NCBI RefSeq assembly: GCF_029813835.1
Contig: NZ_JARVKV010000041.1
Coordinates: 1 to 56,839 of the forward strand
Direction: 5' to 3'
DNA length: 56,839 nucleotides
Source: Streptomyces sp. DH37
GTDB taxonomy: Bacteria; Actinomycetota; Actinomycetes; Streptomycetales; Streptomycetaceae
Positions 22,838-31,752 of this stretch are shown in pieces. Position 1 is the first letter of the stretch. Each line of letters starts with the position of its first letter. Made by a program: the position numbers and the translations under genes. Below the pieces are notes generated by a model that was given only the letters and a program-made list of their open reading frames with translations, did not search any database and had not been told where the DNA came from.

Positions 22838-24349
22838 TCAGGAGCCCTGCGGCTGCTTCGCCGCGCTCGTGCTCAGCCGCGGTCCCGTGGGGAGGAAGCC
22901 CGACCAGGTGGCGGGCACCGGCACCGGCCGGGCCCCCTCGTAACCGAGCCTGATCTGCGCCTGGTTGCCCTCCTGCACGGCCTGCCGCGGGTCCTTCCTC
23001 CTGCCGTCGGTGCCGATCTCGGACTCGTCCCGGCCGCTGTCGCTGTTCGCCTGCACCGCGTACCGCAGTCCGGTGTCGGTCACCAGGAAGACGCCGCCGG
23101 ACCCGGTCTCCCGGCCCTTGATCTGCCGGAAGAGCAGCCCGGAGCCGGGGGTGACGTACGCGCTGGTGGCTCCGTTGGGCAGGGTGGCGGGGTAGTCCTC
23201 GCCGGCCCAGGTGCTGAGCTCGGTGGTGCCCTTCTTCTCGTCGACGCCGCGCAGCACGTTGCACAGGGTGTCCCGGCCGCCGCCGGACGGGTTGGCCGCG
23301 GCGGCCTCCTTCCGGGGCCAGTCCAGCCTGCCGCCGTAGGGGGTGCCGTCGGGCCGGATGGCTCCGGCGCTGACGTTCCTCGCCTCCGCCTGCTGGCCGA
23401 GCACGGTGGCCTCCGGGCTGTTGAGCAGGAGCTTGGCCATGAAGTCGGTGACCGGCCGGACGCCCCCCTTCACCACCACGTAGTGCTGGAGCCCGGTGCC
23501 GGAGGGCGCGCGCAGCACCATGCCGACGCGGTTGGCCTCGGCGTCCAGGCTGCCGGGGGCTCCGGCCGGCTCGCCGATGTCGGTGAACGCCTCGGGGAAG
23601 TCGATCGGGTCGCCCGTCCTGAAGGTCTGCAGCCAGTCCGCGGTGACATCCTGCGGGCGGGTGCTGCCGACGACGGTGCGCAGCAGCGTGTCGTTCGGGG
23701 CGATCGGGTAGGCGGTGCCCCCGGCGTCGACGATGTGGAGTCTCCGGTCGGGCCCCCTGACGTACATCACCTCGCCGCCGCTCAACCGGCCCTTCCCCTC
23801 GACCCTGTCCCTGTCGCGGTCGGCCAGGACGAAGACCGCCTTCTGCACCCCGTCGTCGCCGGGCTGGACGCACACCGCCCAGCGCTTGGCCTTCGTCGCC
23901 TCCTCCTTCCCGGGGAGCCGGTCCGGGGCGTAGGGGATGCCGATGGTGGCGCCGTGCGGGATCCTCCCGCTGTCCAGGACCTTCTCGTCCACCTTGACGA
24001 TGCCGAACTTCTGCGGGTCCAGGAGGAGTTTGGCGGAGGCCAGGTTGAGCACCGGGTGGAGCTGCTTCTTGCCCCTGGTCTCCAGGACGACGTAGCGGGT
24101 GGTGGACTCGCTCCCGATGATGACCTTCTCGTGGGGGTTGTCCCAGCCCTTGGGGGCCTTCGGCTTGAACATGCCCCAGGCCCCGAAGCCCGCCAGGATC
24201 AGGACCCCGACGACCAGTCCGGGCAGCACCGCCCGCAGCGGCCTGGGCGCCCCCTCCTCGGTTCCGGTCGGCGAGGGCTGGAGGAATGCCGAGACCAGCC
24301 GCTTCTTGGCGAAGGTGTAGGCGTTGAGCTCGTCCCGCCGTGATGCCAT
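22838..24349 (-). CDS. eccB: Type VII secretion protein EccB
   Basis: 503 aa, a core ESX membrane component whose large domain is extracytoplasmic. The conserved start MASRRDELNAYTFAKKR is followed by one TM segment (about 40-60), then a repeat-rich outer domain with the conserved DRDR…SGG…VMYVRGP and DTLLRTVVGS stretches, two Cys (one in AVCVQPG, one in TLCNVLRG), and a C-terminal FLPTGPRLS ending. The ATG at 24347-24349 fits family length. It is divergent from eccE across 192 bases and leads the mycosin gene. Confidence 0.95.
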   Translation of the reverse strand: MASRRDELNAYTFAKKRLVSAFLQPSPTGTEEGAPRPLRAVLPGLVVGVLILAGFGAWGMFKPKAPKGWDNPHEKVIIGSESTTRYVVLETRGKKQLHPVLNLASAKLLLDPQKFGIVKVDEKVLDSGRIPHGATIGIPYAPDRLPGKEEATKAKRWAVCVQPGDDGVQKAVFVLADRDRDRVEGKGRLSGGEVMYVRGPDRRLHIVDAGGTAYPIAPNDTLLRTVVGSTRPQDVTADWLQTFRTGDPIDFPEAFTDIGEPAGAPGSLDAEANRVGMVLRAPSGTGLQHYVVVKGGVRPVTDFMAKLLLNSPEATVLGQQAEARNVSAGAIRPDGTPYGGRLDWPRKEAAAANPSGGGRDTLCNVLRGVDEKKGTTELSTWAGEDYPATLPNGATSAYVTPGSGLLFRQIKGRETGSGGVFLVTDTGLRYAVQANSDSGRDESEIGTDGRRKDPRQAVQEGNQAQIRLGYEGARPVPVPATWSGFLPTGPRLSTSAAKQPQGS

Positions 24350-24541
24350 GTCTTGAAGAATCTCCCCACTGGTCGGCCCGGCGTCTCCGGGAAAACCGGT
24401 GCACCGCCACTGCTGCCGATTGTCGGACCGGCCCCCTACTATGCCCGTTGGCGATGGGCCCGTGCCGCTCCGGTAGGGTGATCGCCCGACCAACGCCCTT
24501 GAGTTCCAGGGCGATTACGGACACAAGGGGATTTTCAGGGG
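24350..24541. promoter_or_regulatory. divergent eccB/eccE promoter region
   Basis: 192 bases. For eccE a -10-like TAGGGT (24474-24479) would start transcription near 24486; TTGGCG is upstream but 20 bases away, longer than ideal. The minus strand shows ATAGTAGGGG near 24434-24443 for eccB. No obvious operator. Confidence 0.4.
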
Positions 24542-25867
24542 ATGGGGACCGCCACGCGGGCCCGGACCGCCACGTCCGCGCCCGACACCTCGGCGCCGGA
24601 CGGCACGCGCCCCGCGCCCGCCCGGTCGTCGCGCCAGGCGCGCACGGTCACGCCGCGCGCCGAGGCGCGCCACCGTCGCCTGGGGCCCTTCCGTCTGCAG
24701 CATCTGGTGCTGGTCGAACTGGCCGCCGCGGGCGTGGTGGTCGCCCTCGCCGTCGACGAGGTCCTGCTGATACCGGCGGCCGTGGTCGCGGTCCTGCTGT
24801 TGCTGCTGGCGGTGGTGCGGCGGCGCGGCCGTCCGCTGCCCGAGTGGCTGGGCACCGTCATGGCGCTGCGCGGCCGCAGGCGGCGGGCCGCCGCCGAGCT
24901 CCTGCCGCCGGACACCGATCCGGGCATCGCCCCGGCCGTCGAGTGCGACCCGGCCCTGCGCAGCCTGTCGTACACCGACCGGGAGCGGCGTGTGGTCGGG
25001 ATGGTCGGGGACGGCACGTTCCTGACCGCGGTGCTGCGCGTCGAGCCGCGCCCCGCGGCCCTGCGCTCCGGCCCCGCCGAACGCCCGCTGCCGCTGCGGC
25101 TGCTGGCCGACGCCCTGGAGGTGGACGGCATACGACTGGAGTCGGTGCAGGCGGTGCAGTACACCCAGCCCGCGCCCGCGCCGCACCTGCCCGAGCGGTC
25201 GGTGGCCGCGGCGAGCTACCGCCCCCTGCAGGCCGCGTGCGGCGCACCGGCCGTACGGCTGACCTGGATCGCGCTCAAGCTCGACCCGGAGCTGTGCCGG
25301 GAGGCGGTCCGGGCGCGCGGCGACGGTGTCGAGGGCGCGCAGCGCTGTCTGGTGCGGGCCGCGGACCAGTTGGCGAGCCGGCTGGCCGGCGCCGGTTTCC
25401 GGGCGGCGCTCCTTTCGGAGCAGGAGCTGGTCACGGCGCTGGCGACCTCGGCCGGTGCCAGCCCGATGGCCACGGCGCGGGCCGGACGTCCCGACTCCGC
25501 GCCCGCGCGGCGCACCGAGGAGAGGGCGCGCGCCTGGCGGTGCGACGACCGCTGGCACACCACCTACGGGGTGGTCCGCTGGCCCGAGCTGGGACCGGGC
25601 GCGGCGTCGCTGCCCGCGCTGGTGGCCCAGCTGACGGGGCTTCCCTCCCTGGCCACCACCTTCAGCCTGGCCCTGAGCCGGGGCGAGCGCCGTTCGGTGG
25701 CGGTGCGCGGCCATGTGCGGATCACCGCGCGCAGCGACGGCGAACTGGTCGCCGCCCGGCACACGCTGGAGCGGCTGTCGCGCGACAACCGGCTCGGGCT
25801 CGTACGGCTGGACCGCGAGCAGGTGCCCGGAGTGCTGGCGACGCTGCCGCTGGGAGGGACGCGCTGA
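24542..25867 (+). CDS. eccE: Type VII secretion protein EccE
   Basis: 441 aa. A basic, disordered N-terminal arm is followed by two TM segments close together (about 54-70 and 75-92) and a long cytoplasmic domain, as in EccE. The conserved FLTAVLRVEP and LRLLADALEVDGIRLESVQAVQY stretches fit the family. AAGGGGA lies about ten bases before the ATG. In mycobacteria EccE completes the EccB:C:D:E membrane complex. Its stop overlaps the next ATG by one base (TGATG), so the next protein is translationally linked. Confidence 0.88.
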   Translation: MGTATRARTATSAPDTSAPDGTRPAPARSSRQARTVTPRAEARHRRLGPFRLQHLVLVELAAAGVVVALAVDEVLLIPAAVVAVLLLLLAVVRRRGRPLPEWLGTVMALRGRRRRAAAELLPPDTDPGIAPAVECDPALRSLSYTDRERRVVGMVGDGTFLTAVLRVEPRPAALRSGPAERPLPLRLLADALEVDGIRLESVQAVQYTQPAPAPHLPERSVAAASYRPLQAACGAPAVRLTWIALKLDPELCREAVRARGDGVEGAQRCLVRAADQLASRLAGAGFRAALLSEQELVTALATSAGASPMATARAGRPDSAPARRTEERARAWRCDDRWHTTYGVVRWPELGPGAASLPALVAQLTGLPSLATTFSLALSRGERRSVAVRGHVRITARSDGELVAARHTLERLSRDNRLGLVRLDREQVPGVLATLPLGGTR

Positions 25868-26604
25868 TGCCCGGTTCCGCGGACCCGGTGCGTACCGCCG
25901 CACGGCCCCGTCTGGGGTTCGGACTGCGCGGTCCCCGGACGCCCCGTCAGGTGCTGCCCGTGGAGCAGCTGGACGCGCTCGCCCTGCCGCTCGGCGACGA
26001 CGGGGTGGCCGCCGGCGTGGACGTCGAGGACCGTCCGGCCGTCCTCGGGCTGCACCACCCCGTCCCGTACGACGTGGTGCTGGTCGGCGGTCTGTGGACG
26101 GCTCAGGTGCTGGCCCTGCGCGCGGCCGGCACCGGGGCGCGGGTGGCCGTCGAGACCGGCCGTCCGCAGGTGTGGACGAACCTCGCCCGGGCCGCGGGCG
26201 GCGACCAGCAGTGCATGACGCTCCACGACGTCGGCCGGGTGCCGCCGCTGGGCGCCACGGCCGTCTCGCCGGTGGTGGTGATCCGGGACTGCGGCATGAA
26301 GCCGCCGCGCGGCCGGGTCTCCTCGGGCCCCTGGCAGTCGGTGCTGACGCTGCTGCCGTACCTGAGTCCGGTGGCCCCGCGACTGCTGCGGGGGGCCTCG
26401 CTCGCGGGCATCCAGCAGGTCTCCCCGGAGGAGGCGCGGCAGGTCGGCCGGATCCTGTCGCTGTCCCGGCAGGAGGTCGAGGCGCTCTCCACGCTCGCCG
26501 ACGGCGTGACGCTGTGGTGCGCGGGCCGGGACCGGCGGTTCGTGCTGACCCGGCCCACCGACGCCGAGGCGGGCCTGCTGGGCGCGGCCCGGCGGCTGGA
26601 CTGA
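25867..26604 (+). CDS. uncharacterised protein linked to EccE
   Basis: 245 aa. The ATG begins on the last base of the eccE stop codon. No signal peptide and no convincing TM helix; the most hydrophobic stretch is YDVVLVGGLWTAQVLALRAAG (about 61-81), followed by VAVETGRPQVWTNLARAAG, which suggests an alpha/beta fold. One conserved-looking segment is VVVIRDCGMKPPRGRV. The C-terminal part is helical (SPEEARQVGRILSLSRQEVEAL). I do not recognise a family; tight coupling says it acts with EccE. It could be an EccE-like soluble subunit or a regulatory factor. Confidence 0.75.
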   Translation: MPGSADPVRTAARPRLGFGLRGPRTPRQVLPVEQLDALALPLGDDGVAAGVDVEDRPAVLGLHHPVPYDVVLVGGLWTAQVLALRAAGTGARVAVETGRPQVWTNLARAAGGDQQCMTLHDVGRVPPLGATAVSPVVVIRDCGMKPPRGRVSSGPWQSVLTLLPYLSPVAPRLLRGASLAGIQQVSPEEARQVGRILSLSRQEVEALSTLADGVTLWCAGRDRRFVLTRPTDAEAGLLGAARRLD

Positions 26605-26856
26605 CGCCCGCCGCGTCCCCGTCCCCGGCCGCCGTCGGCTGTCGCCCCGTCACCGGTCCGTCGTCCGAGCGGGACAGGCCCGGCATGCCTTTTCCGCGCC
26701 CGCGGCGATTAGGGTGGACCGTACGCGCGGCACGGCGTTCGGAGGAACCGGCCGGAGGCCGCGGCGGCGGGGGAGCCGGTCGCTGGAGCCGCTCGTCGGC
26801 AAGGGGCGGCCCGCGCGGTCCGACCGGGGTGCTCGACCAGATCAGCAGGAGGCATT
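26605..26856 (+). promoter_or_regulatory. leader of the EspI-like ATPase gene
   Basis: 252 bases with no gene. A -10-like TAGGGT lies at 26710-26715, without a clear -35, predicting a leader of about 135 bases. AGGAGG lies four bases before the GTG at 26857, a very strong ribosome site. Confidence 0.4.
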
Positions 26857-29583
26857 GTGAACGACCGGGACGAGATCCGCGTCGACGGGATCGCACCCGG
26901 CGACGACCTGCCCGAGGACGAACTCGACACCACGGGCGAGTTCACCATCGACTACACCCCGCCTGCCTGGTACACGCGGAACGCCGACCCCGCCCCGCCG
27001 CCGCCCGCGGCTGCTCCCGGCGGTGCTCCGGACCGGGCCGACACGGGCGCGGAAGCCGCCGCGCCACCCGCGTTCCCCCCGGTCGCGCCGCCCGTGACCC
27101 CGGCGGGGGAGGCGCGGGAGGAGTCCGGCGAGCGGGACTCCGGCGGCTCCCGGGCCGGCCGGAGCGGCGAGGACGGACAGGACGTCCGGGAGGAGCGGCC
27201 CGCCGGGGACGGCGGTCCCGCCGGCGACTCCACCATGCGCTTCTCCGCCGCCGCGCTGCGCCGTGAGATCGCCGGGCGGAGGTCGTCCGGGTCCTCCGGG
27301 GAGTCCCCGGCGGAGGGGGACGACCGGCCCGAGGGCGCGGACGGCGAGCCGTCCGGTACCGCGCCGTCCGACGTGGGAGCCTCCCCGGCCGGCCCGGCGG
27401 CGGACGGCGGCAGCGGTTCCGGGGAGGGACCCGCAGAGCCGCCGGCGGAGTCCGGGGAGTTCGGGGAGTCCGGAGCGGAGGCCGCCGGCGGTGAACCGCA
27501 CGGGGCCGTTCCGCAGCCGTCGGCGCCGCAGCAGTCCGCGCCGCAGTCGCCCGCGCCGGCGCCGTGGCAGCCCGCTCCGGAGGGCGGGGTCCCGGCCGGA
27601 CTGCCGCCCCTGCCACCGCACTTCCAGCCCGCCGCTCCCCCGGCCGGGGCGCCGGCTCCGGCAGCGGGCTGGACGGGCGCCCCGGAGCAGTCCCCGGCCC
27701 GGCCGCCGGCCGCGCCCAACCCGCCCGCGCAGCAGGGCGGTTACGGCTTCCCCCAGGCACAGCCCGCCCCGGCGCCCAACCCGCCGTCGCCCCAAGGCGG
27801 TTACGGCTTCCCCCAGGCACAGCCCCAGCCTCCGGCCGTGCCCGGTCCGCCCGCGCCCCAGGGCGGCTACGGCTTCCCGCAGCCGCCCGCACCACCCCAG
27901 GCCGCACTGCCCCAGCCCCAACCCCAGCCGCTGCCTCCGGCGCCCGCGCCCAACCCGCCCGCGGCGCAGGACGGTTACGGGTTCCCCCAGCCCCAACCCC
28001 AGCCCCCGGCCGTGCAGCACCCCGCACCGCCCGGGCCCGCGGCTGACCGGGCGGGAGTGCCCATGCCGCCCCAGGAGCCCTCTCCCCAGGGTGGTTACGG
28101 CTTCCCGCAGCCGCCCGCGCCGCACCAGGCCGGGCCGCTGCCCCAGCCACAGGCCCAGCCCCAGCCGCTGCCTCCCGCCCAGCCCCCGGCGTCCGGACCG
28201 CTGCCCCAGTCCCAGCCCCAGACTCAGCCCCAGCCCCAGGCCCAGGCCCAGCCACAGCAGCCGCAGGATCCCCGCGCCGGCACCGCCTGGCCCGACCCCC
28301 GGCAGCAGCCGCCGAGCCGCCCCGGCGCGCTCGGGTACACCGCGTCGGTGGAACTGTCCTCCGACCGCCTGCTGAACCAGAAGAAGAAGCCCCGCCCGCA
28401 GAGCAACCGAGGCGGCTCCCGGTTCCGCATCGGCGCCAGGAAGGAGGAGGCCGAGCGGCAGCGCAAGCTCGACCTCATCCGCACCCCGGTGCTGTCCTGC
28501 TACCGCATCGCGGTGATCAGCCTCAAGGGCGGCGTCGGCAAGACGACGACCACCACGGCGCTCGGCGCGACGCTCGCCATCGAGCGGCAGGACAAGGTCA
28601 TCGCGATCGACGCCAACCCCGACGCGGGCACCCTCGGCCGCCGCGTGCGGCGCGAGACGGGCGCGACGATCCGCGATCTGGTGACGGCGATCCCGTACCT
28701 CAACAGCTACATGGACATCCGCCGGTTCACCTCGCAGGCGCCCTCCGGTCTGGAGATCCTCGCCAACGACGTGGATCCGGCGATCTCCACCACCTTCAAC
28801 GACGAGGACTACCGCCGTGTCATCGGCGTGCTGGGCCAGCAGTACCCGATCATCCTCACCGACTCGGGCACCGGTCTGCTCTACAGCGCGATGCGCGGCG
28901 TCCTCGACCTCGCCGACCAGCTGATCGTCGTCTCCACCCCGTCCGTGGACGGCGCCAGCAGTGCCAGCACGACGCTGGACTGGCTCTCCGCGCACGGCTA
29001 CGGCGATCTGGTGCAGCGCAGCGTCACGGTCATCTCCGGGGTCCGCGAGACCGGGAAGATGATCAAGGTCGAGGACATCGTGGCGCACTTCAAGACGCGC
29101 TGCCGCGACGTGGTGGTCGTCCCGTTCGACGAGCACCTGGCGGCGGGCGCGGAGCTGGACCTCGACATGATGCGGCCCAGGACGCGCGAGGCGTACTTCA
29201 ACCTCGCCGCCCTGATCGCCGAGGACTTCTCGCGCCACCAGCAGGAACAGGGGCTGTGGTCGCCCGGCGGCAACCCGCCGCTGTCGGCGCCGCCGATCCC
29301 CGGCCGGCCGCAGCCCGGTCAGCCCTACCCCGGGGCTCCCCGGCAGACCCAGGTCCCGTACCAGCAGCCGCAGCCGTACCCGCAGCAGCCGTACGGGCAG
29401 CCGCAACCACAGCCCTACCCCGCGCAGCCGCCCCACCCGGGCCAGCCGGGCCAGGCGCAGCCCGGTCAGGCACAGCCCGGCCAGGCGCAGGCCGGTCCGC
29501 CGCAGGGCTGGCAGCAGCAGCCGCCCGGCGCGGCGGCGCCGCCCTCGCCCGGCGTGCAGTGGCGGCAGCAGCCGGAGCGGTGA
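26857..29583 (+). CDS. EspI-like MinD/ParA-family ATPase with Pro-rich arm
   Basis: 908 aa. A conserved short head (TTGEFTIDYTPPAWYTRN, residues 28-45) is followed by about 450 residues of Pro/Gln/Ala low complexity containing five near-copies of GGYGFPQ (from about residue 294, DNA 27736 to 28110). The folded domain then has the deviant Walker A KGGVGKTTT at 557-565 and IDANPDAG near 588, as in MinD/ParA and the mycobacterial ESX protein EspI. A second Pro/Gln-rich tail runs from about 800. EspI is proposed to gate ESX-1 secretion by energy state; the same role here is inference. It is last in the ESX locus and converges with ribF. Confidence 0.88.
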   Translation: MNDRDEIRVDGIAPGDDLPEDELDTTGEFTIDYTPPAWYTRNADPAPPPPAAAPGGAPDRADTGAEAAAPPAFPPVAPPVTPAGEAREESGERDSGGSRAGRSGEDGQDVREERPAGDGGPAGDSTMRFSAAALRREIAGRRSSGSSGESPAEGDDRPEGADGEPSGTAPSDVGASPAGPAADGGSGSGEGPAEPPAESGEFGESGAEAAGGEPHGAVPQPSAPQQSAPQSPAPAPWQPAPEGGVPAGLPPLPPHFQPAAPPAGAPAPAAGWTGAPEQSPARPPAAPNPPAQQGGYGFPQAQPAPAPNPPSPQGGYGFPQAQPQPPAVPGPPAPQGGYGFPQPPAPPQAALPQPQPQPLPPAPAPNPPAAQDGYGFPQPQPQPPAVQHPAPPGPAADRAGVPMPPQEPSPQGGYGFPQPPAPHQAGPLPQPQAQPQPLPPAQPPASGPLPQSQPQTQPQPQAQAQPQQPQDPRAGTAWPDPRQQPPSRPGALGYTASVELSSDRLLNQKKKPRPQSNRGGSRFRIGARKEEAERQRKLDLIRTPVLSCYRIAVISLKGGVGKTTTTTALGATLAIERQDKVIAIDANPDAGTLGRRVRRETGATIRDLVTAIPYLNSYMDIRRFTSQAPSGLEILANDVDPAISTTFNDEDYRRVIGVLGQQYPIILTDSGTGLLYSAMRGVLDLADQLIVVSTPSVDGASSASTTLDWLSAHGYGDLVQRSVTVISGVRETGKMIKVEDIVAHFKTRCRDVVVVPFDEHLAAGAELDLDMMRPRTREAYFNLAALIAEDFSRHQQEQGLWSPGGNPPLSAPPIPGRPQPGQPYPGAPRQTQVPYQQPQPYPQQPYGQPQPQPYPAQPPHPGQPGQAQPGQAQPGQAQAGPPQGWQQQPPGAAAPPSPGVQWRQQPER
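27736..28110 (+). repeat. GGYGFPQ coding repeats
   Basis: Five in-frame units encoding GGYGFPQ (one DGYGFPQ) start near 27736, 27796, 27862, 27970 and 28090, so they are spaced 60, 66, 108 and 120 bases apart. Pro/Gln/Ala linkers separate them. They lie in the disordered arm of the EspI-like ATPase. Confidence 0.85.
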
Positions 29584-29627
29584 CGGTGGGGCGCGAGCCC
29601 CGCGGAACGCGGACGGGCCGGCCGGGC

Positions 29628-30566
29628 TCAGCCCAGCAGGCCCTTCGCCACCCTCACGTCCTCGGCCATCCGCTCCAGCAGGCCCTCCAGCGTGTCGAAC
29701 CTCTCCTGGCCGCGGATGTAGGCCAGGAAGTCCACCGCGACGTGGAGCCCGTACAGATCGAGGTCGACGCGGTCGATGGCGTACGCCTCCACCGTCCGCT
29801 CGGTGCCGTCGAACTGCGGGTTGGTGCCGACGGAGATCGCGGCGGGCATCGACTCGCCCTCCACGACCAGCCATCCGGCGTAGACGCCGTCCGCGGGGAT
29901 CGCGGTGTGCGGCAGGGTCTCGACGTTGGCCGTCGGGTAGCCCATCTCGCGTCCGCGCTGCGCGCCGCGGACGACCACGCCCTCCACCCGGTGCGGCCGG
30001 CCCAGGACCTCCGCCGCCCCCGCCATGTCGCCCTCGGCGACCAGACGGCGGGTGAGGGTGGAGGAGAACGGCTCGCCGCCGCCCGCCGCGCCCCGCACGA
30101 ACAGGTCGACCACCATCACGTCGTAGTCGTACGTCCGGCCCAGCTCGGCCAGGGTCTCCACGGTGCCGGCGGCCCTGTGGCCGAAGCGGAAGTTGGGGCC
30201 CTCGACGACGGTGCGGGCATGGAGCTTGTCGACCAGCACCTTCACCACGAACTCGGCCGGCGACAGCTTCGAGAACTCCCTGGTGAAGGGCAGGACCAGG
30301 ACCGCGTCCACCCCGAGCCCGGCCATCAGCTCCGCGCGCCGGTGGTGCGGGGCGAGCAGCGGCGGATGGCTGCCGGGCCGCACGACCTCGCTGGGGTGCG
30401 GGTCGAAGGTGACGACGACGGCCGGTACGCCCAGCTCGCGGGCGCGCTCGACCGCCCTGCCGATGATCAACTGGTGCCCGCGGTGCACCCCGTCGTAGGA
30501 GCCGATGGTGACGACGCTGCGTCCCCAGTCCTCGGGGATGTCCTCCAAGCCACGCCAGCGCTGCAC
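29628..30566 (-). CDS. ribF: Bifunctional riboflavin kinase / FAD synthetase
   Basis: 312 aa. The N-terminal nucleotidyltransferase domain has TIGSYDGVHRGHQ (residues 20-32), where most family members have Phe instead of Tyr before DGVH, and FGHRAAGTVETL. The C-terminal flavokinase domain begins near residue 185 with VRGAQRGREMGYPTANV and has the metal-binding PTAN. It makes FMN and FAD from riboflavin. The GTG start is at 30564-30566. It is the last of the truB-side genes, separated from truB by 277 bases that hold a palindrome but no recognisable riboswitch. Confidence 0.95.
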   Translation of the reverse strand: MQRWRGLEDIPEDWGRSVVTIGSYDGVHRGHQLIIGRAVERARELGVPAVVVTFDPHPSEVVRPGSHPPLLAPHHRRAELMAGLGVDAVLVLPFTREFSKLSPAEFVVKVLVDKLHARTVVEGPNFRFGHRAAGTVETLAELGRTYDYDVMVVDLFVRGAAGGGEPFSSTLTRRLVAEGDMAGAAEVLGRPHRVEGVVVRGAQRGREMGYPTANVETLPHTAIPADGVYAGWLVVEGESMPAAISVGTNPQFDGTERTVEAYAIDRVDLDLYGLHVAVDFLAYIRGQERFDTLEGLLERMAEDVRVAKGLLG

Positions 30567-30697
30567 AGTGCCCGCTCCTCGCCGAATGCCAGTTGGATGG
30601 TGCCGGGTCCAAGGGTGCCATGACCCCCCGTCGCGTTCGCACGGGGACCCGCGCCCGGCCGGTCCGGTCCCGTCCCGTCCGTAGGGCGAACGCGCGA

Positions 30698-30715
30698 CGG
30701 CCCCGGCCGGGGCCG
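30698..30715 (-). terminator. palindrome between truB and ribF
   Basis: CGGCCCCGGCCGGGGCCG is an 18-bp perfect palindrome in the 277-base gap after truB. It could act as a terminator, but its loop would be only GGCC-sized. The rest of the gap shows no gene. Confidence 0.35.
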
Positions 30716-30843
30716 CACCGGAGGGTCCGCGGGCGCGGGGCGTTCCGGTGCGCGCCGTGGCGCACCTCGCGCGCCCGCCCGACGGGGTGAATCCGGGGCC
30801 CTGCCCCGAGGGGAACCGGCCGGACGCCCCCGCCGTCCGCGGA

Positions 30844-31749
30844 TCAGGCGAAGACGGCCAGGCTCTTGGCCCTGCCCCCGTGCTCCTCGACCAGGGCGAG
30901 GAAGCGGCCCCCGGGGCCGAAGGCCGCGACCGGGCCGGGCCGCCCGGCCGGCGGCATGGCGATCCGCGCGCCGTTCGCCAGCAGTCCGGCCTGCCGCTCG
31001 TCCACGTCCCAGCGCGGGAAGGCGGCGGCCGCCGCCTCGCCGATGGGCATGACGGTCAGCGACTCCTGGTGCTGCTCCAGGGTGCGCGCCGCGTCCAGGC
31101 CGTACGGGCCGACCCGGGTGCGGCGCAGCGCGGTGAGGTGGCCGCCGACGCCCAGGTCGGCGCCCAGGTCGCGGGCGAGCGCCCGGATGTAGGTGCCGGA
31201 GGAGCAGACGACGGAGACCAGCAGGTCCGTGACGGGCGTGCCGTCCGCCGCGCTCTCCTCGCGGACGTCGTGCACGGTGAAGGAGGAGACGGTGACCGGC
31301 CGGGCGGCCAGTTCGACCTCCTCGCCCTCGCGCACCCGGGCGTAGGACCGCTTGCCGTCGATCTTGATGGCGCTGACCTTGGACGGGACCTGGAGGATGT
31401 CCCCGGTCAGCTTGGCGACGCCGTCGTCGATCGCCCCGCGCGCGATGCCGTCCGCCGGCGCGGAGGAGGTGATCTCGCCCTCGGCGTCGTCGGTGACGGT
31501 GTTCTGGCCGAGGCGGATGGTGCCGACGTACTCCTTCTCCGTCAGGGCCAGGTGCCCCAGCAGCCGGGTCGCCTTCTCGACGCCCAGGACGAGGACGCCG
31601 GTGGCCATCGGGTCCAGCGTGCCGGCGTGCCCGACCCGGCGGGTGCGGGCGATGCCGCGCATCTTGGCGACGACGTCGTGGGAGGTGAACCCGGCGGGCT
31701 TGTCGACGATGACCAGCCCGCCGGGTTCCTGGGTGCCTTTGCGTGCCAC
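30844..31749 (-). CDS. truB: tRNA pseudouridine(55) synthase
   Basis: 301 aa. It isomerises U55 in the T-loop of tRNAs. GGLVIVDKPAGFTSHD (10-25) and RRVGHAGTLDPMATG (37-51, catalytic Asp46) are the TruB signatures; the C-terminal ~75 residues form the PUA-like region. It starts three bases after the rbfA stop, so the two are one transcript. Length and motifs are typical for actinobacteria. Confidence 0.96.
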   Translation of the reverse strand: MARKGTQEPGGLVIVDKPAGFTSHDVVAKMRGIARTRRVGHAGTLDPMATGVLVLGVEKATRLLGHLALTEKEYVGTIRLGQNTVTDDAEGEITSSAPADGIARGAIDDGVAKLTGDILQVPSKVSAIKIDGKRSYARVREGEEVELAARPVTVSSFTVHDVREESAADGTPVTDLLVSVVCSSGTYIRALARDLGADLGVGGHLTALRRTRVGPYGLDAARTLEQHQESLTVMPIGEAAAAAFPRWDVDERQAGLLANGARIAMPPAGRPGPVAAFGPGGRFLALVEEHGGRAKSLAVFA

Positions 31750-31752
31750 GGG

